DNA of 64,000 bases from Mycobacterium deserti (GCF_025345615.1 NZ_JAODWD010000002.1:868001-932000), one strand, 5' to 3'; positions 18,949-28,080 are shown, counted from the stretch's first letter. Notes: a model not told the origin generated them from the sequence alone. A program made the numbers and translations.

Positions 18949-19791
18949 GTGACACAACCATCGGGTTTGACGAACATGTTGCGGGCGGTCGCGGGTGCGT
19001 TGCCGTTCGTGCCGCGCGGCGACTCGTTGCCCGACCGCACGTTGACCGTCGACGAATTGGCCATCGACCCGGCCAATGTCGCCGGATACGCGGCCGTGAC
19101 CGGGTTGCAGTTCGGCGACACCGTGCCGCTGACGTATCCGTTCGCGCTGACGTTCCCGACGGTCATGGCGTTAATCACCGGTTTCGATTTCCCGTTCTCC
19201 GCAATGGGTTCGGTGCACATCGAGAACCACATCACCCAGCACCGCCCGATCTCGGTGACCGACACCGTGTCGGCCCGGGTGCATGCCGAGAACCTGCGGG
19301 AGCACCGGCGCGGTCTGTTGGTCGACGTGGTGACGGACGTGAAGGTCGGCAACGAGACGGCGTGGCATCAGGTGACGACGTTTCTGCACCAGCAGAAGAC
19401 TTCGCTGTCCGACGAGCCGAAGCCGCCACCGCAGAAGCAGCCGAAGCTCGGTCCGCCGAACGCGGTGCTGCGCATCACGCCGGGACAGATCCGCCATTAC
19501 GCCTCGGTGGGCGGCGACCACAACCCTATCCACACGAATCCGATCGCCGCGAGGCTGTTCGGCTTCCCGACGGTCATTGCGCACGGAATGTTCAGCGCCG
19601 CCGCGGTTCTGGCGAATATCGAGGGTCAGCTGCCCGGCGCGGTGAAGTATTCGGTCAAGTTCGCCAAGCCGGTGGTGCTGCCCGCGCGCGCAGGGCTGTA
19701 CGTCGACCGCACCTCTGAGGGCTGGGATCTCACGCTGCGCCACCTGACGAAGGGCGACCCGCACCTCAAGGGGACGGTGACGGCGCTCTAG
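18949..19791 (+). CDS. htdX: 3-hydroxyacyl-thioester dehydratase HtdX
   Basis: A 280-residue double-hotdog dehydratase of the MaoC/hydratase-2 type, the same length as I recall for Rv0241c. The signature DHNPIH spans residues 190-195, and Asp190 and His195 are the catalytic pair of R-specific enoyl hydratases. The first half is a degenerate hotdog without that motif, as usual in this family. The GTG start lies 1 bp after the fabG4 stop, so translation is probably coupled. It probably interconverts (R)-3-hydroxyacyl and trans-2-enoyl thioesters made by FabG4. Confidence 0.93.
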   Translation: MTQPSGLTNMLRAVAGALPFVPRGDSLPDRTLTVDELAIDPANVAGYAAVTGLQFGDTVPLTYPFALTFPTVMALITGFDFPFSAMGSVHIENHITQHRPISVTDTVSARVHAENLREHRRGLLVDVVTDVKVGNETAWHQVTTFLHQQKTSLSDEPKPPPQKQPKLGPPNAVLRITPGQIRHYASVGGDHNPIHTNPIAARLFGFPTVIAHGMFSAAAVLANIEGQLPGAVKYSVKFAKPVVLPARAGLYVDRTSEGWDLTLRHLTKGDPHLKGTVTAL

Positions 19792-19885
19792 TAGTCGCCG
19801 CAGCTCGGCTTGAACTCCTAGCCGTTGACAGCGCGATTGACGCGGCAAGAACGCGAAACGTGTTGGAGTTCTGCGGACAAAGACA

Positions 19886-19918
19886 CGTCCCACGCCACCG
19901 GATAGGCAGCATGGGACG
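19886..19918. terminator. Weak hairpin between convergent htdX and the zinc-ribbon-like gene
   Basis: CGTCCCA (19886-19892) pairs with TGGGACG (19912-19918). A second pair, GAACTCC and GGAGTTC, lies just upstream in the same 137-bp gap. There is no T-tract; function as a terminator is a guess. Confidence 0.3.
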
Positions 19919-19928
19919 GGCCCGTCGA

Positions 19929-20267
19929 TCACGTTACGGCCCAACCAACTCCCGAGAAACCTGACTGATCAATGTCCATGGGCGGGACGCACACCAGGGT
20001 CCAGTGATGATTGTTCGGGCAATAGAGCGAGTCGATGTTGGCCCATATGTTGAGCGTGCGGTTCACCCACATGTACATCTGGATGAATCCCCACAATGCG
20101 CCGCATTCAGGGCACACCCGGTCGTCGTCCTGCCCGTCGCTGAACCGCTGATGGCCGCCATCGTGAAACAGCGACCAGTTCGGGTCTTTCTTGAACATGT
20201 CGAACAGAGCATCGGCAATCGCTGGAACCGCCCACGTCTGCCCTTTGTCTGAGATGAGTCCAGTCAT
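19929..20267 (-). CDS. Hypothetical 112-aa protein with zinc-ribbon-like Cys pairs
   Basis: The ATG at 20267 has a strong GGAGGA ribosome site (20270-20275) 4-5 nt away, so this is a real gene. The sequence contains CPEC and a later CPNNHH, spaced like a zinc ribbon. It is rich in Trp, Asp and aromatic residues (WGFIQMYMWVNRTLNIW) and has no signal peptide. I do not recognise the family. Base composition looks lower in GC than its neighbours. It sits where M. tuberculosis carries vapBC24, between htdX and the TetR gene, so this junction is variable. The leader holds an 8-bp hairpin (about 20288-20311). Confidence 0.65.
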   Translation of the reverse strand: MTGLISDKGQTWAVPAIADALFDMFKKDPNWSLFHDGGHQRFSDGQDDDRVCPECGALWGFIQMYMWVNRTLNIWANIDSLYCPNNHHWTLVCVPPMDIDQSGFSGVGWAVT

Positions 20268-20287
20268 GCTTCCTCCAGATACGAGAA

Positions 20288-20311
20288 GGCCCCCGGCCGG
20301 AGTTAGCCGAG
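20288..20311 (-). other. Hairpin in the leader of the zinc-ribbon-like gene
   Basis: On the minus strand CCCTCGGC pairs with GCCGGGGG (one G-T wobble) around 8 nt, about 20 nt before the start codon and just after an A/T-rich stretch. It may protect the leader or regulate it. The rest of 20268-20488 shows nothing else. Confidence 0.3.
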
Positions 20312-20488
20312 GGCATAAAAATAGGCCGCGAGGTCATACACCTCACAGCCGAAACGAGCGTATCAACCCATGTCAAGGCCTCCTGGCGGTCTGAGTATTA
20401 GCCGTCCGCTCCAAGCGCGAACTCACCCCGAGACTGCGCACAAACGCGACTCGGCCCGAGTTCGCGATCGCACCGCAGTTTCGGCGCG

Positions 20489-21418
20489 CTATGCCGATCG
20501 AGCGAACGCGTCGGCGGCGGCCAGGTCGAAATCGCCGTGGTCGCTGCCCAGACCCTGGGCGACCAGCGCCGCAACAGCGTTGCCGAGCACGGCGGAGTCC
20601 ACCGGCGTGCGCCCGAGCCCACGGGCGAAGACGAAGCCCGCCGAGAAAGCGTCACCACACCCGGTGGTGTCGACGACGTCGACGGTGAACGCCGGGATGT
20701 GTTCGGTGCCATCGCGACTCACCACCACAGCGCCGTCCGCCCCGCACGTGACAGCGAGCAGGCCGGCGCCGGCGTCGAGCAGGCGACGGCAGCCGTCGGC
20801 CAAGTTCTCGGCACCGGTGAAACCCAGCACCTGATCAGCGTTGGGCAGCAGGTAGTCGGTGTGGCCCAGTGCCGGGGCAATGAGATCGAGGGTGCCCATG
20901 CCGCCGGGTGCGATCAGGTCGACCGACGTCGACGTGCCGTTGTCCTTCGCGTACCTCAAGATTCGCGCCGCAAAGTCCGGTCCGAGCATCTCGGTGCCGC
21001 CGAGGTGCAGGTGGTCCGCGGCGGCCACCGCGGCGAAATCGACATCGTCGACCGTATAGGCGAGGTTCGCGCCGAGCAGATGCAGGCTGGGACGTTCGCC
21101 GTTGGGCCGGATGGGTAGCACCGACATCGACGTGGACACCTCCGGCTTGCGCACCACCAGCGACGTGTCGACACCCGCGCGCTCGAGCAGCGACAGCAGC
21201 AGGTCGCCGGCAGGGTCCGTGCCGATGGCTCCCGCGGTACGCACCTCGGCGCCTAGCTTGGCGAACGTCAATGCGGTACCCGCAGCGGTGCCGGCCGCCG
21301 TCATCCGGATCTGTTCGACAAGCGCGGTGCCCTGCCCGGGCGGAATGTCCGACACCGGCCGCACCAGCACATCGAGGATGTGCGCACCCATGCAGACGAC
21401 CTCAGGGATGACCTTCAT
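20489..21418 (-). CDS. PfkB-family (ribokinase-like) sugar kinase
   Basis: A 309-residue ribokinase fold. The PfkB signature DTTGCGDAFSAG begins at residue 250, and Asp256 is the catalytic base. A di-Gly-like hinge region is present near residues 40-47 (TAAGTAAG). Substrates in this family include ribose, fructose phosphates, adenosine and other nucleosides; none can be chosen from sequence alone. It starts 6 bp after the TetR stop and is therefore the second gene of a TetR-pfkB operon. The start MKVIPEVVCMG is an ATG at the expected distance from the first beta strand. Confidence 0.88.
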   Translation of the reverse strand: MKVIPEVVCMGAHILDVLVRPVSDIPPGQGTALVEQIRMTAAGTAAGTALTFAKLGAEVRTAGAIGTDPAGDLLLSLLERAGVDTSLVVRKPEVSTSMSVLPIRPNGERPSLHLLGANLAYTVDDVDFAAVAAADHLHLGGTEMLGPDFAARILRYAKDNGTSTSVDLIAPGGMGTLDLIAPALGHTDYLLPNADQVLGFTGAENLADGCRRLLDAGAGLLAVTCGADGAVVVSRDGTEHIPAFTVDVVDTTGCGDAFSAGFVFARGLGRTPVDSAVLGNAVAALVAQGLGSDHGDFDLAAADAFARSA

Positions 21419-21424
21419 CGGCCC

Positions 21425-22054
21425 TCAGTTCCGCGATCTCACCGCAGTCTCGGCGCCGTGCTCGGCGGGCGTGCCCTTCAGGCCGCGCCAGAACAGGTTG
21501 ATCATCAGTTCGGCGGCCTCGTTCACGTCGGCGTCGCCCGTGCTGACCCGACTGGCCACCGCTTCGCCGGCTCCCACCAGCGCGACCGCCATCATGTCGA
21601 AGTCGGTGTCCGGCTCCGGATTACGCGTCCCCGTGCGCAGCAGCCTGCCGACGAGATCGATGATCCGCTCGCGTCCCTCACGCACCGTGTGCGCGAACGC
21701 CTGAGAACTGGTCGCCTGGCTGTAGAGCACCATCCATGACGCGCGGTTGGTGTCGATGTAACTCAGGAACGCCAGAACGGCGTTGCGCAGCAGGTCTTTC
21801 GGACTCTGCTTGAAATCGATCTCCTTGCGTACCTCTTCGACGAACCGCGCCAGCTCACGATCGAGGCACGCCCCGAACAACTCCTCCTTGGAGCCGTAGT
21901 ACAGGTACAGCATCGGTTTGGAGATCTGCGCCTCGGCAGCGATGGCGTCCATCGACGTCTCGTGGTAGCCGTTGACCGAGAAGATCTGCACGGCCGCGTC
22001 GAGCATCTGCTGCTCGCGCACCGCACGCGGCAACCGCTTCGTTCCACCGGCCAT
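21425..22054 (-). CDS. TetR-family regulator (Rv0238-like)
   Basis: A 209-residue TetR protein. The helix-turn-helix lies around residues 35-60 (TSMDAIAAEAQISKPMLY, then YYGSKEELF). The ligand domain is all-helical and not assignable. Its place beside lpqI matches Rv0238. TACTCT lies 6 nt before the ATG (leaderless). The leader stretch CTTACTCTTGAG (22068-22057) matches 11 of 12 positions of the left part of the fadA2/fabG4 palindrome, suggesting autoregulation and control of that promoter. This is inference, because the -10 hexamer lies inside the shared stretch. Confidence 0.9.
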   Translation of the reverse strand: MAGGTKRLPRAVREQQMLDAAVQIFSVNGYHETSMDAIAAEAQISKPMLYLYYGSKEELFGACLDRELARFVEEVRKEIDFKQSPKDLLRNAVLAFLSYIDTNRASWMVLYSQATSSQAFAHTVREGRERIIDLVGRLLRTGTRNPEPDTDFDMMAVALVGAGEAVASRVSTGDADVNEAAELMINLFWRGLKGTPAEHGAETAVRSRN

Positions 22055-22056
22055 CG

Positions 22057-22068
22057 CTCAAGAGTAAG
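22057..22068 (-). promoter_or_regulatory. TetR leaderless -10 with operator-like half site
   Basis: CTTACTCTTGAG on the minus strand contains TACTCT 6 nt before the TetR ATG. It differs at one position from CTTACTCTGGAG in the fadA2/fabG4 palindrome, but the right arm is not conserved. Confidence 0.4.
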
Positions 22069-22112
22069 CAACAGGTGACGCACAGGCGTCAACACCGGGT
22101 GGTGGGCGGGAA

Positions 22113-23303
22113 CTAGCAGCGCGGGTTCGGACCCTTGACCCCTGCCATCCTCAGCACCGACGCGTCCACTCCCGACATCGTGAGTTCACCCGCGGCCAAC
22201 GCCTGCTCCAACCGGTCCAGCACGGCGGGCACCTCGGCCGTCGTCACCCACAATGCGGTGTCGGCTCCGGCCTGAAGACTGCGCAACGCCGCGTCGGCGA
22301 CCCCGAATCGGTCGGTGATCGCCCGCATCGACGAGATGTCGTCGGTGAACACCGGGCCGTTGAACGGCGGTCCGCCGTAATCACCCGAGCGCAGCAGCGC
22401 GTACGCGGCCGGGCTCAGGCTCGCCGGGTCGTTGCCGGTCAGCCCGGGCACCTGCATGTGCCCGACCATCACACCGACGGGCGGCTGCGTGGTCAGCGTC
22501 CGGTACGGCACCAGATCGGCGTTCTGCAGATCGGCGAGCGGCGGTGTGCTGACGGCGCCCGTGTGCGAATCACCGGAGGCCCGCCCATGGCCGGGGAAGT
22601 GCTTCAGCACGGGCAGGACTCCCGCATCGCGCAGGCCGCGCGCATACGCGCCGGCGTAGTCGGTGACTGTCGCAGGATCGTCGCCGAACGACCGATCACC
22701 GATCGCGGCGCTTTCGCCCGTCACGTCGACCACCGGCGCGAAGTCGATGGTGATGCCGAGTTGTCTCATGGCCTGGCCGCGCTGTCGCGCGATGCCGTAC
22801 ACCTCGTCCGGCGAGGACGACTGCGCGAGCGCCTGCGGCGCCGGTTGCGTGCCGATCAGCGATGCCAGCCGCGACACCCGGCCGCCCTCCTCGTCGACAC
22901 TGACGGCCAGCGGCAACGGGCCCGCCGAGGCGGCGATGTCGCCCACCGAGCCGTCCGACAGCATCGACAGATCGGTCCAGCTGCCGATCATGATGCCGCC
23001 GACGTGGTGGTTATCGACGACTGCGCGCGCGTCGGCGGCGTTCTCGACCCCGACCATCAACAGCTGCGCCAGCTTGTCGCGGGTCGACATCGCCGCCAGC
23101 TGGGCCTGCGGATCGCCGCACGCAGGCGCGGCCGGCGCCGCGGGCGCGGGAGCGTTCGGCACGGCCGTCGCGGCCATGGTCGGCTGGGAGACGGACGAGG
23201 GTGACGGTGCGGGCTGCGGCGTTGCGGGCGAGCAGGCCACCACGAGCCCGGACATCGCCACCACTGCACAGAAAGCGCGGGGCAGGACCATGGGCCTCGA
23301 CAC
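22113..23303 (-). CDS. lpqI: Lipoprotein LpqI, GH3 beta-N-acetylglucosaminidase
   Basis: Exported lipoprotein: hydrophobic signal and lipobox LVVAC, then a Pro/Ala/Ser-rich linker, then a GH3 catalytic domain. Motifs include VDEEGGRVSRL, KHFPGHGRASGDSHTG (His/Asp general acid loop of NagZ-type enzymes) and the Asp nucleophile in FTDDISSM. LpqI removes N-acetylglucosamine from muropeptides in peptidoglycan recycling (known for the M. tuberculosis homologue). The GTG at 23303 shares its G with the preceding stop (TAGTG), implying coupling to the upstream 100-aa gene; ATG 23291 is the alternative and would still keep the signal peptide. Confidence 0.93.
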   Translation of the reverse strand: MSRPMVLPRAFCAVVAMSGLVVACSPATPQPAPSPSSVSQPTMAATAVPNAPAPAAPAAPACGDPQAQLAAMSTRDKLAQLLMVGVENAADARAVVDNHHVGGIMIGSWTDLSMLSDGSVGDIAASAGPLPLAVSVDEEGGRVSRLASLIGTQPAPQALAQSSSPDEVYGIARQRGQAMRQLGITIDFAPVVDVTGESAAIGDRSFGDDPATVTDYAGAYARGLRDAGVLPVLKHFPGHGRASGDSHTGAVSTPPLADLQNADLVPYRTLTTQPPVGVMVGHMQVPGLTGNDPASLSPAAYALLRSGDYGGPPFNGPVFTDDISSMRAITDRFGVADAALRSLQAGADTALWVTTAEVPAVLDRLEQALAAGELTMSGVDASVLRMAGVKGPNPRC

Positions 23304-23605
23304 TAGTAGCTGCCGAAGCTGTGTTCTATCCCCCGGTCGGTCAGCCAGGTCCGTTCGCCGCGCGCCATGATGTCGTCGACGTGCGCGCACACCAGGTCGA
23401 CGATGTCCTCTGCTTCGGTCGCGGCGAGTGCCTGTCGTAGGACCGCGAACTGCTCCGGTGCGACGGTGATGACGTATTCGTAGCCGTCGAGATGCGCGCG
23501 GTCGTAACCGGTGAATTCCAGTGCGCCGGAGTCGTTGCGCCCGACCCACACCGTGCACGTGTCCGACCGCCAGAACGTGCGTTCAGCTGCGGACATAGGC
23601 CGCAT
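23303..23605 (-). CDS. Conserved hypothetical protein, 100 aa
   Basis: A small soluble acidic protein (ERTFWRSD, GYDRAHLDGYEYVIT, EAEDIVDLVCAHVDDI) without signal peptide or recognised domain. The two Met codons at 23605 and 23596 are both possible starts. Its stop is fused to the lpqI start (TAGTG), so the two are probably translated together. It is divergent from the Rv0236A-like gene, with 14 bp between start codons. Function unknown. Confidence 0.7.
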   Translation of the reverse strand: MRPMSAAERTFWRSDTCTVWVGRNDSGALEFTGYDRAHLDGYEYVITVAPEQFAVLRQALAATEAEDIVDLVCAHVDDIMARGERTWLTDRGIEHSFGSY

Positions 23606-23607
23606 GC

Positions 23608-23613
23608 TACTTT
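23608..23613 (+). promoter_or_regulatory. Leaderless -10 hexamer of the Rv0236A-like gene
   Basis: TACTTT ends 6 nt before the ATG at 23620, with no ribosome site. Confidence 0.45.
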
Positions 23614-23619
23614 TGCCGC

Positions 23620-23793
23620 ATGGATCGGTTCCTCGTGCCCGCCGCGGCCAGCATCGTCGTCGGCCTGCTGCTGGGCGCGGCCGCCATCTTCGGTGTGACG
23701 CTCATGGTTCAGCAGGACAACAAGCCTCCGCTGCAGGCGGGAGATCCGGCGTCTTCGGTGCTCAACAGGGTCGAGTACGGCGACAGAAGTTAA
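23620..23793 (+). CDS. Small membrane protein, 57 aa (Rv0236A-like)
   Basis: ATG 23620 to TAA 23793 encodes 57 residues: MDRFLVPAAAS, a single hydrophobic helix (IVVGLLLGAAAIFGVTLMV), then a polar tail ending SSVLNRVEYGDRS. Length, sequence character and place between lpqI and aftD match Rv0236A of M. tuberculosis (recall). The helix could be an uncleaved anchor or signal. It lies 46 bp before aftD in the same direction, so a role with AftD is possible but only positional. Confidence 0.85.
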   Translation: MDRFLVPAAASIVVGLLLGAAAIFGVTLMVQQDNKPPLQAGDPASSVLNRVEYGDRS

Positions 23794-23839
23794 CTCGCGG
23801 ACAGCGGCGCTGTCCTCCGACGCATGTGAGCCGCAGCCT

Positions 23840-26800
23840 TTGTCTCGGCGCTGGTTGTGGGTGGCCGCCGCGGCGGCGCTGATCCTGACCTTCGCCCAGT
23901 CCCCCGGACAGATCTCCCCCGACACCAAGCTCGACCTCACCGCCAATCCGCTGCGGTTCCTGGCGCGCGCCTTCAATCTGTGGAACAGCGAGTTGCCCTT
24001 CGGACAAGCGCAGAACCAGGCGTACGGCTACCTGTTCCCGCACGGCACGTTCTTCCTGCTCGGCGACGTGTCCGGACTGCCCGACTGGGTGACGCAGCGA
24101 CTTTGGTGGGCACTGCTGCTCGTCGTCGGTTTCTGGGGGCTGCTGCGCGTCGCCGAGGCCCTCGGCATCGGCAGCCCGACGTCACGTGTCATCGGCGCGG
24201 TGGCGTTCGCGTTGTCACCGCGGGTGCTGACGACCCTCGGCGCCATCTCCTCGGAGACCCTGCCGATGATGCTGGCGCCGTGGGTGCTGCTGCCCGTCAT
24301 CCTCGCCTTGCGCGGAAACGGCTCGGTGCGGGTACTGGCGGCCCGGTCGGCACTGGCGATCGCCCTGATGGGTGCCGTCAACGCCGTCGCGACCCTGACC
24401 GCCTGCCTTGCGGCCGTCATCTGGCTGCTGAGCCACCGGCCCAACCGGCTGTGGTGGCGCTTCACCGCGTGGTGGCTCGCGTGCTCGGCGCTCGCGGTGA
24501 CGTGGTGGGTCGTCGCGCTGTTCCTGCTGGGCCGGGTCAGCCCGCCGTTCCTCGATTTCATCGAGTCCTCCGGCGTGACCACGCGATGGATGTCGCTGAC
24601 CGAGATGCTGCGCGGCACCGACGCGTGGACGCCGTTCGTCGCGCCGAACGCGACGGCGGGCGCATCGCTGGTGACGGGGTCGTTGGCGGTGCTGGCGACG
24701 ACCTTGGTCGCGGCGGCCGGCCTGGCTGGCCTGGCGATGCGCTCGATGCCCGCCCGTGGACGACTGGCCACGATGCTGCTCATCGGCGTGGTGCTGCTGG
24801 CCGCCGGATACTCCGGCGGTTTGGGTTCGCCTGTGGCGCAAGCGGTTCAGGCATTTCTTGATGCGGACGGCACGCCGCTGCGCAACCTGCACAAACTCGA
24901 GCCGCTGCTGCGGCTGCCGCTCGCCTTGGGGCTGGCGCACCTTCTCGGCCGTGTTCCGCTTCCCGGCAGCGTCCCGCGTCCCGAGTGGACACAGGCGCTC
25001 GCCCACCCCGAACAGGACAAGAGGGTCGCGGTCGGAGTGGTGGTGCTTGTGGCGCTGACTGCCGCGACATCGCTGGCCTGGACCGGCAGGCTCACGCCGC
25101 CGGGCGCCTTCGATGCGATCCCGCAGTACTGGCACGACACCGCGGCGTGGCTCGACGAGCACAACGACCGCGGCCGCGTGCTGGTCGCGCCGGGCGCGCC
25201 GTTCGCCACCCAGGTATGGGGCAACAGCCACGACGAGCCGCTACAGGTGCTCGGTGACAGCGCTTGGGGCGTCCGCGACTCGATTCCGCTGACCCCACCG
25301 CAGACGATCCGCGCCCTCGACTCCGTGCAGCGCCTGTTCGCCGCGGGCCGGCCCTCGGCGGGTCTAGCCGATACCCTTGCGCGCCAAGGAATCTCCTACG
25401 TGGTGGTGCGAAACGACCTCGATCCGGAGGCGTCGCGATCGGCTCGCCCGCTGTTGGTACACCGCGCGATCGACGGATCACCCGGCCTGACGAGGGTCGC
25501 GCAGTTCGGCGACCCGGTCGGTGCGGGAACACTGGAGGGCTTCGTCAGCGACAGCGGCCTGCGCCCACGCTACCCCGCGGTGGAGATCTACCGTGTCGAC
25601 GCGACCGCGCCCTCGATGCCCGTCGGCCCCTACCTCGTGGACGCGGATGCGATGGCCCGTGTCGACGGCGCACCCGAGGCGCTATTGCGACTCGACGAGC
25701 GCCGCCGCCTGCTCGGCCAGCCCCCGCTTGGCCCCATGTTGCTCACCGCCGACGCCCAGCGCGCGGGCCTGCCGACGCCGGTGGTCACCGTCACCGACAC
25801 TCCTTTGGCACGTGAGACGGACTACGGCCGCGTCGACGATCACTCGTCGGCCATCCGCACCCGCGACGAAACGCGACAGACGTTCAACCGGGTCATCGAC
25901 TATCCCTCGCCGGGGGCCGACCCGGTCTACGGCCAGTGGAACGGTGGCCGCATCTCGGTGTCCAGTTCGGCGGCCGACTCGACCGCCCTGCCGAACGTGG
26001 TGCCGTCGACAGGACCGGCCGCCGCGATCGACGCCGACTCGTCGACGAGTTGGGTGTCCAACAGCCTGCAGTCGGCGATCGGGCAGTGGCTGCAGGTCGA
26101 TTTCGACCGGCCGGTCACCAACGCCACCATCACCATCACGCCGAGCGCCACAGCCGTCGGGGCGCAGATCCGGCGCCTCGAGGTGTCGACCGTCAACGGC
26201 ACCAGCACGTTGCGCTTCGACGAGGCGGGCAAGCCGCTGACCGCCGCACTCCCCTACGGGGAGACACCGTGGGTGCGGATCACCGCCATCGCCACCGACG
26301 ACGGCTCGGCCGGTGTGCAGTTCGGCATCACCGACTTCACGGTGACGCAGTACGACGCCAACGGCTTCGCCCATCCCATCAACCTGCGCCATACCGTGCT
26401 TGTCCCCGGCCCTCCCGCCGATTCGGCTGTGGCGCAGTGGGATCTGGGTTCCGAGCTGCTGGGCAGGTCAGGATGCGCCGACAGCCCCACCGGCATCCGG
26501 TGCGCGGCGACCATGGCGCTCTCGCCGGAGGAGCCGGTGAACCTGAGCCGGACGCTGACCGTTCCTGAGCCGACGGCGGTGACGCCGACGGTATGGGTGC
26601 GAGCGCGTCAGGGACCCAACCTGGCCGACCTCGTCGCGGCGCCGGGAATGGCGCGCGCCACCGGTGACGCGGACCCGATAGACGTACTCGGTTCGGCCTA
26701 TGCGGCCGCCGACGGCGATCCCGACACGGCATGGACCGCGGCGCAACGGGTCGTACAACACAGGTCGCCGCCAACGCTGACGCTGAAGCTGCCCGCCCGA

Positions 26801-28009
26801 CGTGAGGTCGCAGGCGTGCGCGTCGCGCCGAGTTCGTCGGAGCTGCCGGCACATCCGACTTTGGTGGCCGTCGATCTCGGCGACGGACCGCAGGTACGAC
26901 CGCTGGCACCCGACGCCGGTGCACAGACCCTGGACCTCAAGCCCCGGGTCACCGACACCGTTCGGCTGTCGATCATGGACTGGGACGACGTCATCGACCG
27001 CACCGCGCTGGGGTTCGACCAGCTGAAACCGCCCGGCCTGGCCGAAGTGGCCGCGATCGACGCGCAGGGCGAGCCCATCGCCGCCGCCGACGCCGCCCGA
27101 AACCGCGAGCGGACGGTCGAGTTGCCCTGCGGCCGTGGGCCTATCATCGGCGTTGCCGGTCAGTTCGTGCAGACCTCTGTCCGGTCTACTGTCGGTGAGC
27201 TGCTCGAGGGTGACCCCGTGCTGGCACGCCCCTGCCAGGACCAGCCGATCACGTTGCCTGCCGGGCAGCAGGAGCTTCTGGTCAGCCCGGGTGCCACATT
27301 CGTGGCCGACGGCGTACAACTTCGCGGCCCGCTGGTTCGCGAACTGCGCTCGGCCTCAACAGAATCCGTCGAGACCGGGGAATGGACTGCCGACCAACGC
27401 GAGGTCGTCGTCACGTCCTCACCAGCGTCGCGCGTCCTCGTGGTGCCCGAAAGCGTGAACCCCGGCTGGACCGCCAGTGCCGGCGGCGGCGCGGACCTGA
27501 CGCCGGTGACAGTCAACGGCTGGCAGCAGGGCTGGCTGTTACCGCCTGGCACCGCGGGACCCGTGACGCTCAGTTTCGACCTGAACGTGCCGTACCGCGT
27601 GGGGTTGATGGGCGGACTGGCGCTGCTGCCGCTGCTTGTGCTGCTGGCGTTCCTGCCGGTGCGACGTCCGAGACCTCCCGACGCGTCCCCGCATGTCTGG
27701 CGGCCGGGAGCGGTGGCCGCGGGCGCCGCCGGTCTCGCCGCGGGCGCCATCATCTCCGGTGTGACCGGCGTCGTGGTGGTCGGCGTCGCGCTGGGCCTGA
27801 GCTATCTGATGCGCCACCGCGAAGGCGTCCGCGACGCTGCAACGGTTGGCGCCACCGCAACAGGGCTCATCCTCGCGGGCGCCGTCCTGAGCCAGGATCC
27901 GTGGCGGTCGGCGGACGGTTACGTGGGCCACTCCGCGGGCGTGCAGCTGCTGGCCCTGGTTTCCGTCGCGGCCATGGTCGCCTCGCTGGTGGACATCCGC
28001 CGAACGTGA
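23840..28009 (+). CDS. aftD: Alpha-(1->3)-arabinofuranosyltransferase AftD
   Basis: A GT-C membrane glycosyltransferase of 1,389 residues (about 1,400 in M. tuberculosis). It adds arabinofuranose branches from decaprenyl-phosphoarabinose to arabinogalactan and lipoarabinomannan. The N-terminal third has many membrane helices. The first periplasmic loop carries SPDTKLDL, the acidic segment expected of GT-C enzymes, near NPLRFLAR and LFPHGTFFLLG. The long periplasmic middle contains carbohydrate-binding-like repeats (SSTSWVSN, QWLQVDFDRP). Helices return at about residues 1,250-1,389. TTG 23840 is the only in-frame start near the conserved N-terminus; no ATG/GTG lies upstream in frame nearby, so the exact start is uncertain. 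Confidence 0.93.
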   Translation: MSRRWLWVAAAAALILTFAQSPGQISPDTKLDLTANPLRFLARAFNLWNSELPFGQAQNQAYGYLFPHGTFFLLGDVSGLPDWVTQRLWWALLLVVGFWGLLRVAEALGIGSPTSRVIGAVAFALSPRVLTTLGAISSETLPMMLAPWVLLPVILALRGNGSVRVLAARSALAIALMGAVNAVATLTACLAAVIWLLSHRPNRLWWRFTAWWLACSALAVTWWVVALFLLGRVSPPFLDFIESSGVTTRWMSLTEMLRGTDAWTPFVAPNATAGASLVTGSLAVLATTLVAAAGLAGLAMRSMPARGRLATMLLIGVVLLAAGYSGGLGSPVAQAVQAFLDADGTPLRNLHKLEPLLRLPLALGLAHLLGRVPLPGSVPRPEWTQALAHPEQDKRVAVGVVVLVALTAATSLAWTGRLTPPGAFDAIPQYWHDTAAWLDEHNDRGRVLVAPGAPFATQVWGNSHDEPLQVLGDSAWGVRDSIPLTPPQTIRALDSVQRLFAAGRPSAGLADTLARQGISYVVVRNDLDPEASRSARPLLVHRAIDGSPGLTRVAQFGDPVGAGTLEGFVSDSGLRPRYPAVEIYRVDATAPSMPVGPYLVDADAMARVDGAPEALLRLDERRRLLGQPPLGPMLLTADAQRAGLPTPVVTVTDTPLARETDYGRVDDHSSAIRTRDETRQTFNRVIDYPSPGADPVYGQWNGGRISVSSSAADSTALPNVVPSTGPAAAIDADSSTSWVSNSLQSAIGQWLQVDFDRPVTNATITITPSATAVGAQIRRLEVSTVNGTSTLRFDEAGKPLTAALPYGETPWVRITAIATDDGSAGVQFGITDFTVTQYDANGFAHPINLRHTVLVPGPPADSAVAQWDLGSELLGRSGCADSPTGIRCAATMALSPEEPVNLSRTLTVPEPTAVTPTVWVRARQGPNLADLVAAPGMARATGDADPIDVLGSAYAAADGDPDTAWTAAQRVVQHRSPPTLTLKLPARREVAGVRVAPSSSELPAHPTLVAVDLGDGPQVRPLAPDAGAQTLDLKPRVTDTVRLSIMDWDDVIDRTALGFDQLKPPGLAEVAAIDAQGEPIAAADAARNRERTVELPCGRGPIIGVAGQFVQTSVRSTVGELLEGDPVLARPCQDQPITLPAGQQELLVSPGATFVADGVQLRGPLVRELRSASTESVETGEWTADQREVVVTSSPASRVLVVPESVNPGWTASAGGGADLTPVTVNGWQQGWLLPPGTAGPVTLSFDLNVPYRVGLMGGLALLPLLVLLAFLPVRRPRPPDASPHVWRPGAVAAGAAGLAAGAIISGVTGVVVVGVALGLSYLMRHREGVRDAATVGATATGLILAGAVLSQDPWRSADGYVGHSAGVQLLALVSVAAMVASLVDIRRT

Positions 28010-28074
28010 AGCCACTGCGAAAAATCCACGCGAGAATCGCACTGGTTTCACATTCGAGACCGAGCCGCCGGTTC

Positions 28075-28080
28075 TAGCAT
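28075..28080 (+). promoter_or_regulatory. Leaderless -10 hexamer of php
   Basis: TAGCAT ends 7 nt before the GTG at 28088; no ribosome site is present. Confidence 0.4.
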
